DNA of 64,000 bases from Flaccisagitta enflata (GCA_965153355.1 OZ231128.1:41664001-41728000); one strand, 5' to 3'; counted from the first letter of the stretch, positions 1 to 11,557 are shown. Program-made: numbers and translations. The notes: generated by a model not told the origin, from the sequence alone.

Positions 1-1885
1 AATGACACAGAAATATGCTAAATCTAAGAAAAATCAATGAATTTTATTGATTATCTGTTGTACAACAAAGCCATGATATCTTCAATAGGTCAGATTAGAT
101 AACTCATAGTCAGCCTGAAAATTTAAACACATTTTTATATTTTAGCACTAAAACAGTCTACCATTACTACATATTTATTCCATTTTAATGCTTTTTATTA
201 ACCTATAAATATAAAATGCACAAGGACGTACTATAAATTTTAGAATGCTATATTAAGGGTTTTTCTGAAGTCCAAATTGTGATTTTTGGCTGAAAATGGA
301 CAGAATAATGTAGATAGCAAAATCTATATTTGATTAGAAGAAAATGAGCTAAGATGAGCTTAGCATGATCACTTTATTATGATTACATTGAACAAAAGAC
401 AAAATTTGTCTGATTTGTCGCACAGATTAATTTAACAGCCACTGTAAGATATTAAAGGTATTTTTCACTTCACTCAAATTTTCTTCTATCTGGCCATAAG
501 CTCATCCAATAGAAATGACAATATTGGATATAAATACTCATAACATCTGAAATATGTAGAAAATGTTTTTTCACTCTGTATATTTCATAATGAGCCAATT
601 TGCTAATAGTTTACAGCGATGGTCTGTCACATTTTAAAATACTAGGCTGCCCGTGTTCCTGGGCAGCAAGACTGGTTCTCTACACACAGCCTGCTTCCAG
701 ACTCAGGTAGCCGTGTAACCGGCCAGGCTCTGTTATGACAAGCAACTATGAGAGGCTAGGGTCTGTTCATCAGCTGGTAGGTCCGTCCTTACACTAGTTT
801 GATTGGAATAGTCGCAAAGCTGTTAGGTGGCCACAGGTACCCGTGTCCTTGCTCTCACCTCAACTACAATCATAACCTACCTAAGCAGGGCACGGGTACC
901 GCTGACCACCTAACGCTTTTGCGACTATTCCAATCTTAAACTAGTGCTTAAGGACGGACGGACCTACCAACTGATAGACAGACCTAGCCTCTCATAGTTG
1001 CTTGTCCGCAACAAACCTGGCCGGTTACACGGCTACCTGAGTCGCGGACTGGTGGGCAGGGGCAGTGATGTAGGGGGCCAGTCAAGCACTTTAGCAGGAG
1101 CAGCGAGGCGAAAAACATGCTAAATTGACAAATGTGACGGACCATCGCGCTGTGGGCTGCATTGTGCGCTAGGTGGCTCATTATGAAATATACAGAGTGG
1201 AAAACATTTTTCTGCATATTTTCAGATGTTATGAAACTATTTATATCCAATATTGACTCATTTCTATTGGATGAGAAGCTTTATGAGCTTAGATTACAGA
1301 AGAAGAGAAATTTGAGAAAATGAAGTGAAAAATACTGCTAAACTCTCTTACAGTTAGTATTTAAATTGTCTAATGCTTTGACCAAATCAATTAAATTTTT
1401 GTCTTTGTTCAATAATAATCCTTAATAAGGTGATCAAAAGAAAATATTGCTTTCGCTCATCTAGCTCATTTTTCTTCTAATCAAATATAGATTTTTACTT
1501 TTATCTACATTATTACTTGTCCATTTTCAGCCAAGAAAATCGCAATTTGGACTTGGAAGGCCCGCTTGAGCCATAGCATTCTGGATTCAGGACCCCTTGA
1601 ATTACATTTTGGCATAAGTGGCTCATTGTGCGTCCTTGTGCGATTTTTTATATTTATAGGTTAATAAAAGCATGCAAACTAGGTCAAATATGTAGTAATA
1701 GTAGACTGATTTTTTAGTGCTAAAAATATAAAAAATAATGATTTTTAAAATTTTTCCAGACATTTAAACGTTAATGAAGTTATCTAATCCAATATTGAAG
1801 ATATCATGAGCTTTTTGTTATTTTAACAGATAATCCAATAAAATTCATTGATTTTTCTTAAAATTTAGCATATTTCGTAGTAATG
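1..1885. repeat. large imperfect palindrome (fold-back element), arms about 0.85-1.0 kb
   Basis: Bases 1-110 are the inverted complement of roughly 1770-1885: shared blocks are AATATGCTAAAT, AAAAATCAATGAATTTTATT and CATGATATCTTCAAT. Complementarity continues inward through 230-640 against 1190-1680 to a centre near 866. The right arm is longer because it holds extra sequence around 1040-1150, including a fragment of the dispersed CGCGACT repeat (1006-1150). The left arm may begin before the window. No protein is encoded; the short ORFs inside are not convincing. Confidence 0.85.
836..906. repeat. hairpin module at palindrome centre (GGTACCCGTG...CACGGGTACC)
   Basis: The centre of the palindrome is a stem of CAGGTACCCGTGTCCTTGCT against AGCAGGGCACGGGTACCG separated by an unrelated loop. 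The same module recurs at about 16190-16245, 18365-18430 and 30768-30835, each time beside the minisatellite-type elements described below, so it is a mobile or shared block, not a one-off palindrome. Confidence 0.7.
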
Positions 1886-2788
1886 TCCATTTAGGTCGCC
1901 TTTCTTCACTCTAAATTGCCTTAAAACCTGTCATAAGGTATGGACCGGTAATGTATGTTCAAATGCTACCATGACCATTCTACTTAGTTTGAGCCATATA
2001 GCAGAGATGAAAATTTTCACCTAAATACCCAAGGAGCTATCTAGCGCAATCTGTGGCCCTTAGTGCATCGCACCGAGGAACGGACTTGAAACGGGCTACT
2101 AAAAAAAAGTTGATTTACTTCGAGTTATCCTCACTGCGGATGTAGTCAAATGCATCTTTTCCCGAGGAATATTTTCCGCTTCGTTTAATTTTCCAATATC
2201 CATTTAAGACAAAATCTCTTGTCGAGGCCGAGGATAGACGCAATGCCAAATAATTTCGACTCGACGATTTTTGGGTGATGGTTACGTTGCAAGCGCCGGC
2301 GGGTATAGTCGTGACTGAAAAAAACGGAAATAAGAAGGTACTCATCAGTTCAGTTTTGCGTTGTATGTCTCTACTCATCAGTTCAGTCTTGCGTTGTATG
2401 TCTCTACTCATCAGTTCAGTTTTGCGTTGTATGTCTCTACTTCATTTACTGTGTGATGCATTCAATCTAGACCCAGTTTTCAAACAGGCGCACTGTTCAT
2501 GCATAACTCAAAGTACAGTGGGCGCTAAACCAAGACTAAATCTTTTAAGAGCATAATAATTAATACGGAAGCAATCAACCTACGGGCAGGCTTACCTCTG
2601 TGGTATCCAACTGTCATGGTTTTACGCGCTAATGTCTCCGCCACCACTTGGCATTTCGTAGCATTATATTTGCATGTTGAGCACGATTCGATCTCTCTGA
2701 TTGATTACAGCAGGTTTGAAAATATTTTCTATAGATCAGAAAAAGATAGCCAGACAGTGAGTGTGGATCGACATCACTGTTTTGTTCG
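1886..2788. other. no recognisable gene; contains a 3-copy 33-bp tandem repeat
   Basis: No supported coding sequence was seen here. The only structured item is the tandem repeat at 2341-2439, which keeps frame (33 bp) and so inflates short ORFs on both strands. Confidence 0.5.
2341..2439. repeat. 33-bp tandem repeat, three units
   Basis: Three consecutive 33-bp units start CTCATCAGTTCAG and end GTATGTCTCTA at 2341, 2374 and 2407. Units 1 and 3 are identical and unit 2 differs by one base, so the array is young or homogenised. Confidence 0.9.
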
Positions 2789-3071
2789 TTTTTAGATGCG
2801 TCCGTCAGGAACGGATCTCTATAAGAGGGTCTGTCCGTCCGTCCGTCCGTCCGTCCGTCGGTCCGGTCCGTCTGTCACGCCTGTGCAAAACCGCGTTTCA
2901 TGGCTGTTTTTGGCCACGGTGAGATCCTACACTGAAACAAATGATCAACCAACATGTTTTGAGAGTCTTTTCACCCGTCTGTTCGTCCATCTGTCTCTCC
3001 ATACATATGTCATATGATCAATACACGCTGAGACACAGCCCGGACGCATCGTTGCCCGGTCGGGCTTGTTT
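2789..3071 (+). repeat. dispersed hairpin-ended repeat, GATGCGTC variant
   Basis: It opens TTTTTAGATGCGTCC, runs into (CCGT)n and closes CGGTCGGGCTTGTTT. The same variant is at 33022-33110, and its 3' end also at 34614-34652, where the opening hairpin is GATGCGTCCACGCATC instead of AGTCGCG...CGCGACT. Confidence 0.6.
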
Positions 3072-3645
3072 CCTAAGGGAAGGCCGCCGTTTCGATTTTT
3101 CTAGTTTTATCTGACCCTGACCCAATCTTGAATACTAGAAGCTGACTTCTTTCGATAACCCTAAAAAATCAAAAAAGTTGTTCAATTGTTGTCACTTCAG
3201 CCACTTTCACGCATGGTTAGTTGTGTTGATGTTGTAGACATCACTGTCATCGTCATCATTGATATCCCTGTCAATCTAATTGTCTTCACGGTGATGCATG
3301 ATCTTGGTGATGGTGCATGGTGATCCATTGGTGGCGGTGCTGATGGGATGATTGTGTTCGCTGAGGCAGTGGAGATGGCGGTTACGCCGGTTGGGGCCAT
3401 AGGGATAATGGCATGAAGTGGTGATGGTAGGGGCAGCACTGAGACCAAAGCAGTGGTGGCCTTGTCTCAACTTTCCCTACGCAAAAAAGAAAATTCGCTT
3501 AACGCTATAAAAGAATTGAGACTTCCTCACATCTATTTGCAATTGTCCAAACGTTGGCATATTGTGTACAACTGCAGTTGCCTCACTGTTTCAGAAAAGA
3601 GGTTTGGAAGCTTTTAAGTCAAAGTTTCAACCTGCGCAACACACG
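3072..3645. other. no recognisable gene
   Basis: 3190-3460 is rich in GATG/CATC-like short repeats and gives overlapping low-complexity minus-strand ORFs. None has homology I recognise or a splice context. Confidence 0.4.
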
Positions 3646-3647
3646 CT

Positions 3648-4262
3648 AGGGGGGAGGCTTTCATAGGTCAAGAAAAATACTTGGTCATAACGGCAAATGG
3701 ATTGGGGCTCAGGAAGGTTTATGTTATCATCTCATACCAAAACGAAAAATTTTCTCCTTCAAAATTTTTAAATAATGCCGTAAAATGCCGTAAAAATGCT
3801 ATTTTTGACAAAGATCTACATAAAAAACTATCACTGCTGTCTTAAAATGGTCCAGTAATGATGATCTGGCACAAAGACACATCAATGCATGAATACAAGT
3901 TAACTTGTCAACATTCAGTATCAGTTTTTGCCGTAAAAGCAGCATTTTAAAGCACAGAATGATATCAAATATTTACGAGCTAACTTACATGTGTGTATCA
4001 ATGTGTTTAAGTGCCAGATCATCATTGTTTGACCATTTCAAGACAATAGTGGCCTTTTTTATATAGATATTTGTCAAAAATGCTATTTTTACGGATTTTT
4101 ACGGCTTACGGATTTTTACGGCATTTTACAGCATTATTTAAAAAATTTTGAAGGAGAAAAACTTTTGATTTGGTATGAGGTGATTAAGTAAACCTTCCTA
4201 AGCCCCAATCCATTCGCCATTATGACCGAGTATTTTTCTTGACCTATGAAAGCCTCCCCCGT
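3648..4262. repeat. fold-back element, about 0.6 kb
   Basis: Left arm 3648-3800 (GGGGGAGGCTTTCATAGGTC, then GGATTGGGGCT and TGCCGTAAAATGCCG) is the inverted complement of 4080-4262, which ends GACCTATGAAAGCCTCCCCC. The loop of about 280 bp is AT-rich and non-coding. No convincing target duplication was found. Confidence 0.85.
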
Positions 4263-4285
4263 ACCGTGAACAGAGGCTGTTTTTA

Positions 4286-4469
4286 CAAACAAGGCCGAAT
4301 ACACGGCTACTAGAGTTACGTGCGGATGGGTAAGGGCAGTGATAAAAGTGGATAACACAGCAGGAGTAGAAGTGTAAAAACCGCCTTTAAACGCAAAAAA
4401 AGCAATCTTATGGACGAACAGATGGACCAACCGACCGACCAACAGACATAGCGTGCACGCGACTAAAAA
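4286..4469 (-). repeat. dispersed hairpin-ended repeat, near full length
   Basis: On plus it reads ACAAGGCCGAATACACGGCT ... GACCGACCGACC ... GCGTGCACGCGACTAAAAA, which is the reverse orientation of the family. Confidence 0.85.
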
Positions 4470-4575
4470 TCAGCAAAATAGCACGAATGAACAGAGTAAG
4501 CTCGACGATAATGTAATGACTAATGGGGAATTAATAGAGCTTGCACGCTTCCCTACACATAAGCTGCGAATATGC

Positions 4576-4722
4576 TTTTTAGTCGCGGACTGGCGACTCT
4601 ATAAGAGGCTTTGTCCGTCCGTCGGTCCGTTTGCAATGACCGAGGTTCGCCAGCGCGAAAGCGCATTTCCGCCCCTGCCCACCCGTCCGCGACTGGTATT
4701 GGCCGTGTATCCGGCCTTGTTA
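4576..4722 (+). repeat. dispersed hairpin-ended repeat, full length (147 bp)
   Basis: A compact complete copy: TTTTTAGTCGCG, then GCGACTCTATAAGAGGC, (CCGT)n, CCCCTGCCCACC, CGCGACTGG, and GGCCGTGTATCCGGCC followed by TTGTT. Confidence 0.9.
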
Positions 4723-4756
4723 AGTAAGCTAAGTCATAGTTTATGTTCTGATGTTT

Positions 4757-5115
4757 AAGTCGATACAGTGGGAACTCGATTTAACGTCCTTGAAGGGACC
4801 AGGGTATTTTTGGACGTTAAATCCGAGTGTTGTTAAATCAAACTCTACTATTTCTACCATTTTTGCTTTCTCAATCTAAGAAAACAATTATTGATACTTT
4901 AAGCCCGTTTACCTAAAAACTACTTTAAAGAAAACTAAATAAAAATGCTTGGGGATTAAGCAAATAATGTAATTAATGATATATAACAATGCAATTTTAG
5001 CTATAATATAACTGATTATAACAAGCAATAAACCATAGATAATGGCAATTCAAAATAACAGTCAAAATTCTTGAAAAATAATTGTGGCAATGATCGATAT
5101 CACACTGTACCTTAA
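4757..5115. mobile_element. possible pogo/Tc1-like terminal fragment
   Basis: After a TA dinucleotide the sequence CAGTGGGAACTCGATTTAA begins, resembling the termini of pogo/Tc1-like DNA elements; GGACGTTAAAT and TTGTTAAATC follow. I could not find a matching inverted right terminus, so this is at best a solo or decayed end. Confidence 0.35.
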
Positions 5116-5226
5116 TAGGCGCGTGGAAGGATTACATTGAATAAATAAAAAATCTTCAGTGATTTGTTGGTTGAAAAAAATTGAAATGATAGATTGATGG
5201 TACAGCAAACACAATTGTTTCAGTTC

Positions 5227-5852
5227 ACTGTGGATCCTGAGAACCGCCAGGACGATTTTTTCTCTTCAGTTTTGTACAGTCCTTAAATGCAGGAATCAAG
5301 ATCTAACTGTTAAAAAAATTTTCTTGGAGCCCTTTTAGAAAAAAATCCAAAATTGATAATTTTACATCTCATTTTGCACACAAAATTCATTGAGCAGGTA
5401 AAAATTATTTTTTGACAGCATATTTGAATTCCTTATGTAATTTCCTTTCATTTGATAGGTTGCACTATATTTTCATAAAAGAATAAAGTTTTCATTTTTT
5501 TAGCTGCTGTTCAAAATCAGTAATGGCGGCTAAAAAAAATGAAATCTTTATCTTTTTATGAAAATATATAGTGCGACCTCAAATGAAAGGAAATAACATC
5601 AGGAATTTAAATATGCTGTCAAAAACTATTTTTTACCTGCTTCAGAAATTTTGTGTCTAAAATTATTGATTTTGGAATTTTTTTCAAAAAAGGCTCCAAG
5701 AAATATTTTTTAATGGTTGGATCTTGATTCCTGCATATAAGTACCAAACTGCAGAGAAACTTACAGTAATCCTGCATATAAATACCAAACTGAAGAGAAA
5801 CTTACAGTAATCCAAAGAAACTTACAGTAATCCAAAGTTCGTCCTGGATCCA
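5227..5852. repeat. fold-back element with hairpin centre near 5520
   Basis: Arms 5285-5515 and 5525-5725 are inverted complements: GCAGGAATCAAGATC pairs with GATCTTGATTCCTGC, and TTTCATTTGATAGGT with its complement near 5580. The tip is TTAGCTGCTG...CGGCTAA. The left outer end GTGGATCCTGAGAACCGCCA is matched by the inverse only at 6935-6957, and partly at 5838-5852. Confidence 0.85.
5611..5835. repeat. right arm, directly repeated at 6728-6930
   Basis: This block (TGCTGTCAAAAACTATTTTT through the ACTTACAGTAATCC repeats) recurs almost exactly at 6728-6930 in the same orientation. It suggests a second insertion or a local duplication of one arm of the same element. Confidence 0.9.
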
Positions 5853-6109
5853 TAGTGTAGAGCATTTGGGCAGTTGCAGTGAGCCAAGGACCGTTTTTTA
5901 TTCATCATTGGGTTAGAAAGCTAGGATTCTAAGTTTCCTAACCAACTTTACAATGGGAACTGAGTTTTTCATTTTAATCACGCAAAGCGCTTCCCTTCAA
6001 TTTTTCCACTTTTGGGTGGTTACTGAACAAAGGGAAGACATCCTGATGCCATAGAATAATAGTGTCGCCACTCTACTCTAAGTTGGTGGGAAAAGTGAAA
6101 GAAAAATTT

Positions 6110-6380
6110 TAACCTAGGTTTCTTACGTTTCTAGGTTTTCTAAGAAGATTTTGCATAGGTTTCTTATTCTATAAGGTTCTCCAACAATGCTTCAGAAAAA
6201 GAAAATCTTTTCTAACAAAAAAGAATCAACCAATGAAAGGAGCAACAAATGTACAAGGAAGAAAAAATTTCTATTCTCTATGATATAGTAAATCCTTGGA
6301 AATCTAGAATTCTAAGAAACATAAGCAACATTTTCCTAGAAAACCTAGAAACCTAAGAAACGTAGGTAGGATTTTTTTAT
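6110..6380. repeat. short inverted repeat rich in CCTAGGTTTCTTA
   Basis: CCTAGGTTTCTTACGTTTCT at about 6113 pairs with AGAAACCTAAGAAACGTAGG at about 6350. The interior holds several degenerate copies of the CTAGGTTTTC motif. Confidence 0.7.
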
Positions 6381-6397
6381 CTTGAAATTTTTCAGGC

Positions 6398-6705
6398 GTG
6401 TATAATGTTGAGTATTCCTCAACGTGGGGGAATAAAATCAAATGGCTGAGATGGGGAAGAAAAAAATCAAAAGCTTGGAAAAAGGAAAAGAAATTTTGAA
6501 GATTTACACTTTTTTGCAGTACTAAAGCTAAATGTAATTACTAATAACACAATTTAACACTATTAAAACCTATAACATACTGTTTTATTGCGTAGCTTTA
6601 AGGGTAAAAATCAGAAACTTTGTAACGCGCACGCTGTCGCTGGGAAGAAAATCAAATGCGGGGGAATAAAATCAAATGCCACTCAACATTATGCCACCCC
6701 TGCAT
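6398..6705. other. AT-rich segment with GGGGGAATAAAATCAAATG direct repeats
   Basis: The motif occurs at about 6427 and 6660, and the ends carry an inverted pair (TAATGTTGAGT / ACTCAACATTA). It may be another decayed fold-back, with no coding content. Confidence 0.4.
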
Positions 6706-6727
6706 TTTTTATCTATTTGCAGCGGAT

Positions 6728-6957
6728 GCTGTCAAAAACTATTTTTTACCTGCTTCAGAAATTTTGTGTCTAAAATTATTGATTTTGGAATTTTTTTCAA
6801 AAAAGGCTCCAAGAAATATTTTTTAATGGTTGGATCTTGATTCCTGCATATAAGTACCAAACTGCAGAGAAACTTACAGTAATCCTGCATATAAATACCA
6901 AACTGAAGAGAAACTTACAGTAATCCAAAAGTTGTCCTGGCAGTTCTCAGGATCCAG
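6728..6957. repeat. partial copy of the 5.2-kb fold-back element
   Basis: Duplicate of 5611-5835 followed by TCCTGGCAGTTCTCAGGATC, which is the inverted partner of the 5' terminus at 5227. It may carry the intact right end that the 5.2-kb copy lost. Confidence 0.85.
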
Positions 6958-7699
6958 AGTTATAATATTTCCATGGACGAGGATGGAAAGTCTTGTCGCG
7001 CATTTTCAAGCTTTGTGAAGTATGCCTTGAGGACTACAGTTCACAAACTCGAAAGATAGTCAAATTTCAAAAATTGATATACTCTAGTTTTTTGCATCAA
7101 TGTACCAAATAAGGTTTTTCCACAAGTAGAGGTTTCTGAATTTGAAGATTAAACCATGGCGGCAAAACTATAGGCTGCCTAAGGCAAGAAAAAAAAACCA
7201 TAGCAAGTCTAAGGTTTTAACGACAAGGTTTTTTGTTTGATTTCACACCCCAACTTGCGAGAAATCCTTCTTTATTTTGACATTTATGCAAACTTTTGCT
7301 ATGTGAAGCCACCAAGTCACTCCCAGAACTTTGAGTTTGAGTCGGACGATTCCCTGTGCGGCGTGCAATGGTGCACATTGAACCCTGGTCTCCGGTAACA
7401 GTAAGGTCTCAACTGAGATATTCAAAATTTTTAGTGTTTAAAAAAAAACAGAAAACAATTGGCGATAAATTCAATTTAACTTAAGATGACCATTTGAGAT
7501 ACCGAATCAGAATTTGCATTGGGATGAATTTAATTCCAAAGACTTGCATGCCTTGACACAACCCCGTCCATCTGTCCGCTCGTTTGTCCATATGTCCGTT
7601 ATATCTATAGATAAACTATAACGTTAATATGATCCACATTTGCAGCATGTTTAGGCAAGTTCTGAACCACATTGTCTCTCAGCATCCCCCGCCTTAATT
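6958..7699. other. no recognisable gene
   Basis: A 60-residue minus-strand ORF at 7243-7425 has no recognisable motif. A short tract of CCGTCCATCTGTCC at 7563-7600 may be a remnant of the dispersed repeat. Confidence 0.4.
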
Positions 7700-8295
7700 A
7701 CTATCTTCACAAAAAAAATCTTTCCACTTCGAAAATGAGCGTGTTTGTTGACTAGTTAATTAAAGAATACCAGTTGATCACAAGGCAATCAATATTAAGT
7801 GTGTGCATCCCCTGACTGAATCACGGCCGCTATTTTTTCAGGTAGCGATTTCTTGAGCTTCTTCAGGTACTCTTAAGTGATGCTGTCCCAAACTATTCAC
7901 GCCATTTTCTTGATTTGCTCTTTCTCTATGTTTATACTTATAGCTCTAAAGAGACTCAACGAATCAAGGAAAAATAGGTGACATAAATAAAGCCCTTCAA
8001 ATTTGCAAGCGGTCTACGCAAACCGCATCTGTCTAGCTCAATTGGTTTAGAAGTAATTAAGAAAGTGTGAAGTGATATCATTTGAAGACTGAGTGGAATG
8101 GCAAGGGCGAAATTAAATATTTCATTCAAAGTTAAATAACTTTTTGGAACGCGTTAAGTTAGAGAGATGCGGTTTTGTGCAGACTGCTTGCAATTCCCAG
8201 AGCTGATCACCAATTTTTTTTAGGATTGGTCCAAAATAACCAGAGATATATGTTAAAATGTGCGGAAAGATTTTATTTGTGAAGATAGTATAAGA
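7700..8295. repeat. fold-back element with diverged arms
   Basis: ACTATCTTCACAAA (7702) pairs with TTTGTGAAGATAGT (8278), and GCGGTCTACGCAAACCGCAT (8009) with its diverged complement near 8170. The interior is unique AT-rich sequence. Confidence 0.65.
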
Positions 8296-9036
8296 ACTTC
8301 ATCAATCATCTGTCATCAATCAAAGAGAATGCATACTAACACATCTTGATCCAAAGTGCGCGTTCTATGGCCTTTAACTGCAAGGAAAAGCAGAGTTTTT
8401 TGTTAAGGCTTTGAACATTTCTTTTTACAGAATTCACATGCCTGATCACATCGAGGTTAAACAAAAGAATCAATTAATGGACAGATGAAACAACGAAAAA
8501 GAATGTGATTCAACACACATTTCACAAAATGATATAATCACTACGGATATTTCGAACTGCACTGCGAATGCAATTAAGTAGGCTACTAAACTGCAACGAT
8601 CGTGAGAGAAAGGGAGGGGAAAAAAAGATGGCGGAAAATTCTTAATCGCTCATCGGATGGAACATATGACAGAAAACAATTAAAATATGATTTGATTATG
8701 ATTTGAGACTGTCATACTTGGTCATATTGATCAACTAGTGTGTTCTTTTTGCGCTGAAAATCATTACATTTTGTAGAAAACTGATAAGCTGTTGGAATAC
8801 CATCCCCTGAGCTCATGCTAATGCCCATTCGCTTAACTACGCATAATCACCGTGTAGAACTCACAATTCTGAATTCAAATCTATTTTCAAAAAATATTTT
8901 CGGCGATACTGACGATAGCTAGCAGCGTTTGCGTAGGCCTTAGTCTGAAGTAAAAAGAGGGTATATATCACCATGGAATCAAATTAGAGCAATGATCTGA
9001 CGCAAACAATTTTCGCGTTGATACAGGAGCTGATTT
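8296..9036. other. no recognisable gene
   Basis: AT-rich unique sequence; no ORF, repeat array or splice-site context that I can support. Confidence 0.4.
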
Positions 9037-9594
9037 CTTTTTAGTCGCATGTTACAGGACTCTACACCCCGCTTTGTCGGTTGGTCCGTCCGTCCATCCG
9101 TCTTGCCTTCCGTCTGTCCATCTGTCCATCCATCCATCCGTCTGTCAGGGTTCGACAAAAATTTTTGCTGCCTACAAGCAACATTTTCTTACCAGCTTCT
9201 GCCTACAAAATTTTTACGAATATCTTTATTGTATGATATCCTAAAAATGGATCATATATCTAACTGTGCAATCAAATCAAACAAAATCTTTTCAAATCCT
9301 TTTTAAGCAAGGACACTTTTTGCTTTCCAAATCTTTTCAGTTTCTTTTTTTTTTCTTTTTTTTTATCATGTTTTTAAAAATATTGTTTCAGTCTTCCAAG
9401 CTACAAAATCAGCCAGCTGCCTACAAGCAATGCTTTCGTGCTTTGGCACTTTGTCGTACCCTGCCGTCTGTCGCTCCGTCCATCACGCTTTACTTTTTTG
9501 GGGGTTTTGCGGTTTTTGACCTCACTGCTCCTGCCCAAATGATCTGATGACCTCAATTAAGGCCCCTGCCCACCCTCACGCGACTGGGGTAGCT
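9037..9594 (+). repeat. dispersed hairpin-ended repeat interrupted by a DNA element
   Basis: The copy starts TTTTTAGTCGCATG, continues to 9145, is split by the element at 9146-9463, and resumes at 9464 to CACGCGACTGGGGTAGC. The usual GTATCCGGCC end is missing. Confidence 0.85.
9146..9463. mobile_element. hAT-like non-autonomous element (318 bp), 8-bp TSD CCGTCTGT
   Basis: The termini CAGGGTTCGACAAA and TTTGTCGTACCCTG are inverted repeats. CCGTCTGT is present immediately outside both ends (9138-9145 and 9464-9471). TGCCTACAAGCAA recurs near both ends. 8-bp duplications with CAGGG-type termini are typical of hAT elements. No transposase is encoded. Confidence 0.88.
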
Positions 9595-9920
9595 GATTTC
9601 CTCAGTCATTGAGAAAAAGTGTCCTCGCAAGTGTGAATTTCAAATCAAGATTCAATTATATAGCTGTAAATACAGCTTTAAAAATGGCTGGCGACATGAT
9701 TTAATTGATTTTACATAGAGATTAAGACGGCATTCTCCGAAGGCAACATTTGTGTTTCAACGGGAGCCAAACTTATAAGACCAAGATAAATAAAATGACT
9801 TAAATAATTTGAATTGACTTAAAATGACCTAAAATGACTCAAAATGACCTTATATGACTTAAAATGACCTAGTTAACTTAAAATGAGTTAGTTGGAATAA
9901 AACAAATAAAAAAAATATAT

Positions 9921-10006
9921 TGTGACCGACCAACTGACTGACCAACCAACCGACTGACTGACCGACTGACAAAGGGTTGGTAGAGTCGCGTACATCGCGA
10001 CTAAAA
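9921..10006 (-). repeat. dispersed hairpin-ended repeat, 5' part only
   Basis: GACCGACCAACTGACTG tract followed by GTAGAGTCGCGTACATCGCG and ACTAAAA. The GGCC-end half is absent. Confidence 0.75.
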
Positions 10007-10060
10007 TGATTGAAACTAAATGATTAAACTAAAACAATCATTAAGACACCGGGTGACATA

Positions 10061-10247
10061 AACAAGGCCGGATACAAGGCAACCGAAGTCGCGTGCGGGT
10101 GGGAAGGGGCCATATTTGAGGTCACCAGATCATTTGGGCAGGGACAGTGAGGTCCAAGAAATAAAATCATAAAAAAGTAAAGTGTGTGACCGACCGACCG
10201 ACCGACGGATAAAGCGGGTTGTAGAGTCGCGTGCACGCGACTAAAAA
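10061..10247 (-). repeat. dispersed hairpin-ended repeat, full length
   Basis: AACAAGGCCGGATACAAGGC through (GACC)n to GTCGCGTGCACGCGACTAAA. Its end abuts the truncated 5' end of the repeat at 10248, so it probably inserted there. Confidence 0.88.
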
Positions 10248-10335
10248 GGGAGCTCTGTATCTGAATAAAAGAAAAACTGTATTATCATTGTTTATTATGT
10301 GAATATTTGAAATGATGAATCTCTGAATTTGTATA

Positions 10336-10685
10336 CCGCATTTTTTCCATTTATCGCCCCCTCCCCTCCAATTAACACCCTCCCTCTTTTTGCTTCCAAG
10401 AACAAAGATTTGAGGGAAGATGAAAAAGTAAATAATTGTTGAAAGAGGAATAATTTTGCTTATTTCAGTGTTTTTTTATCAGTGCTTGATTAGAAAACAA
10501 GTAAGAAATGTTACTCTCACAATTTAATCTCACATTTCTGATATTCTAAATAGCATTCATTGTAAAAAATGTAAGAAAAGAGAATGCTTATAAATCAAAG
10601 GGGGCGCTAATTGGAGGGTAAAATGACAATATTTCTTTCCAATTAATTTCAAAAGCGCCCGGGGCGCTAATTAAAAAAAATACGG
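10336..10685. mobile_element. MITE with TA target duplication, nested in repeat E
   Basis: Inverted termini CCGCATTTTTT and AAAAAATACGG lie between TA dinucleotides at 10334-10335 and 10686-10687. The matching position of repeat E copy 2 (reverse complement near 40600) reads GTATATATGATT with no insert, which is exactly what removal of the element and one TA predicts. GGGGCG and CGCCCC blocks form a second internal pair. Confidence 0.88.
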
Positions 10686-10897
10686 TATATGATTAAAATG
10701 TACAAATTCAAATTATGTATGATAAATCAAAATGATTTTTTCTCAGCATTATAGCCTTTTTATAACCAAAAGTGATAATTGCTTATTATCACTGTTTTAG
10801 ATGTCATTTTGTTTTTTGTTTTTATACTTTCCTAAGACCCACTTTTATTGAACTATCTTCATTCAAAAGTAAATTTTGTCAAAATCAATGATTTTTA

Positions 10898-11309
10898 CAG
10901 GTCAGAGCGTAATTGAACGCGAGGCCCCCCTTGAAAACTGTAGCAGACCCCCTACAGCCCAGTTTGTTGAAGCTGGGCGGTTGATTGAGGTATCATTTGA
11001 AAGCTTATGAGAATACAAATGGCGCCATCAGAGCGTTTTTTAGTTTTGAGCCCTGACTAAAATTACAGCACTTTAAAGGTGTAAAAATTGAGTTTTTTTA
11101 TTTTTTAAAAAGCTAAACTTGATACTTTGAAGAGCTATATCTTGAGCTAGGGATGAAAAAAACCCTCTGATGGCGCCATATGTATTCTCATAAGCTTTCA
11201 AATGATACCTCAATCATACCCCTAGCTTCAACCTACTGGGCTGTGGGGGGTCTGCTACAGTTATCTTTCCTGAAAGTGGTGGCCTCTCGTTCAAATACGC
11301 TCTGATCTG
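10898..11309. mobile_element. fold-back MITE with TA target duplication, nested in repeat E
   Basis: Termini CAGGTCAGAGCG and CGCTCTGATCTG are flanked by TA at 10896-10897 and 11310-11311. Long arms follow (AATGATACCTC / GAGGTATCATT, TGGCGCCAT on both sides). Copy 2 of repeat E (near 39660) has GATTTGTAGTCAAAT at this point, an empty site. Confidence 0.88.
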
Positions 11310-11557
11310 TAATCAAATCTAAGCAAAATTCTTTAAGTGGTCCCTAATTCAATTGAGTTTTTAAAAGATAAAATGAAAAATATTGATCCTTATAAGAAAT
11401 GTTCATAATGGAACATGAAGGCCATGATCCTATCTAGGTAGCTAAAATTTTCTTTTTTACCTAGGAAAAATTCTAAAAGTAAGATTAAAAAAATTAAAAG
11501 CTATCTTTTTAAAGACCACCCAAAATTAAAAGCTATCTTTTTAAAGACCACCTGTTA

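Larger units (their letters stand above)
10248..11557. repeat. repeat E copy 1, containing two nested TA-flanked elements
   Basis: The sequence without the nested inserts matches the reverse complement of 39453-40722 (copy 2): GGAGCTCTGTATCTGAATAA at the left, AAAAGTGATAATTGCTTATT in the middle, and GCTATCTTTTTAAAGACCAC at the right (11497-11516, repeated at 11532-11551). Its left terminus is lost to the dispersed repeat ending at 10247. Confidence 0.8.

Noticed and set aside
2275-2556. 93-residue ORF with repeated SSVLRCMSLLI
   Set aside because: Artefact of the 33-bp tandem repeat; no other coding evidence.
4134-4442. 102-residue minus ORF
   Set aside because: Composed of the fold-back arm and a dispersed-repeat copy.
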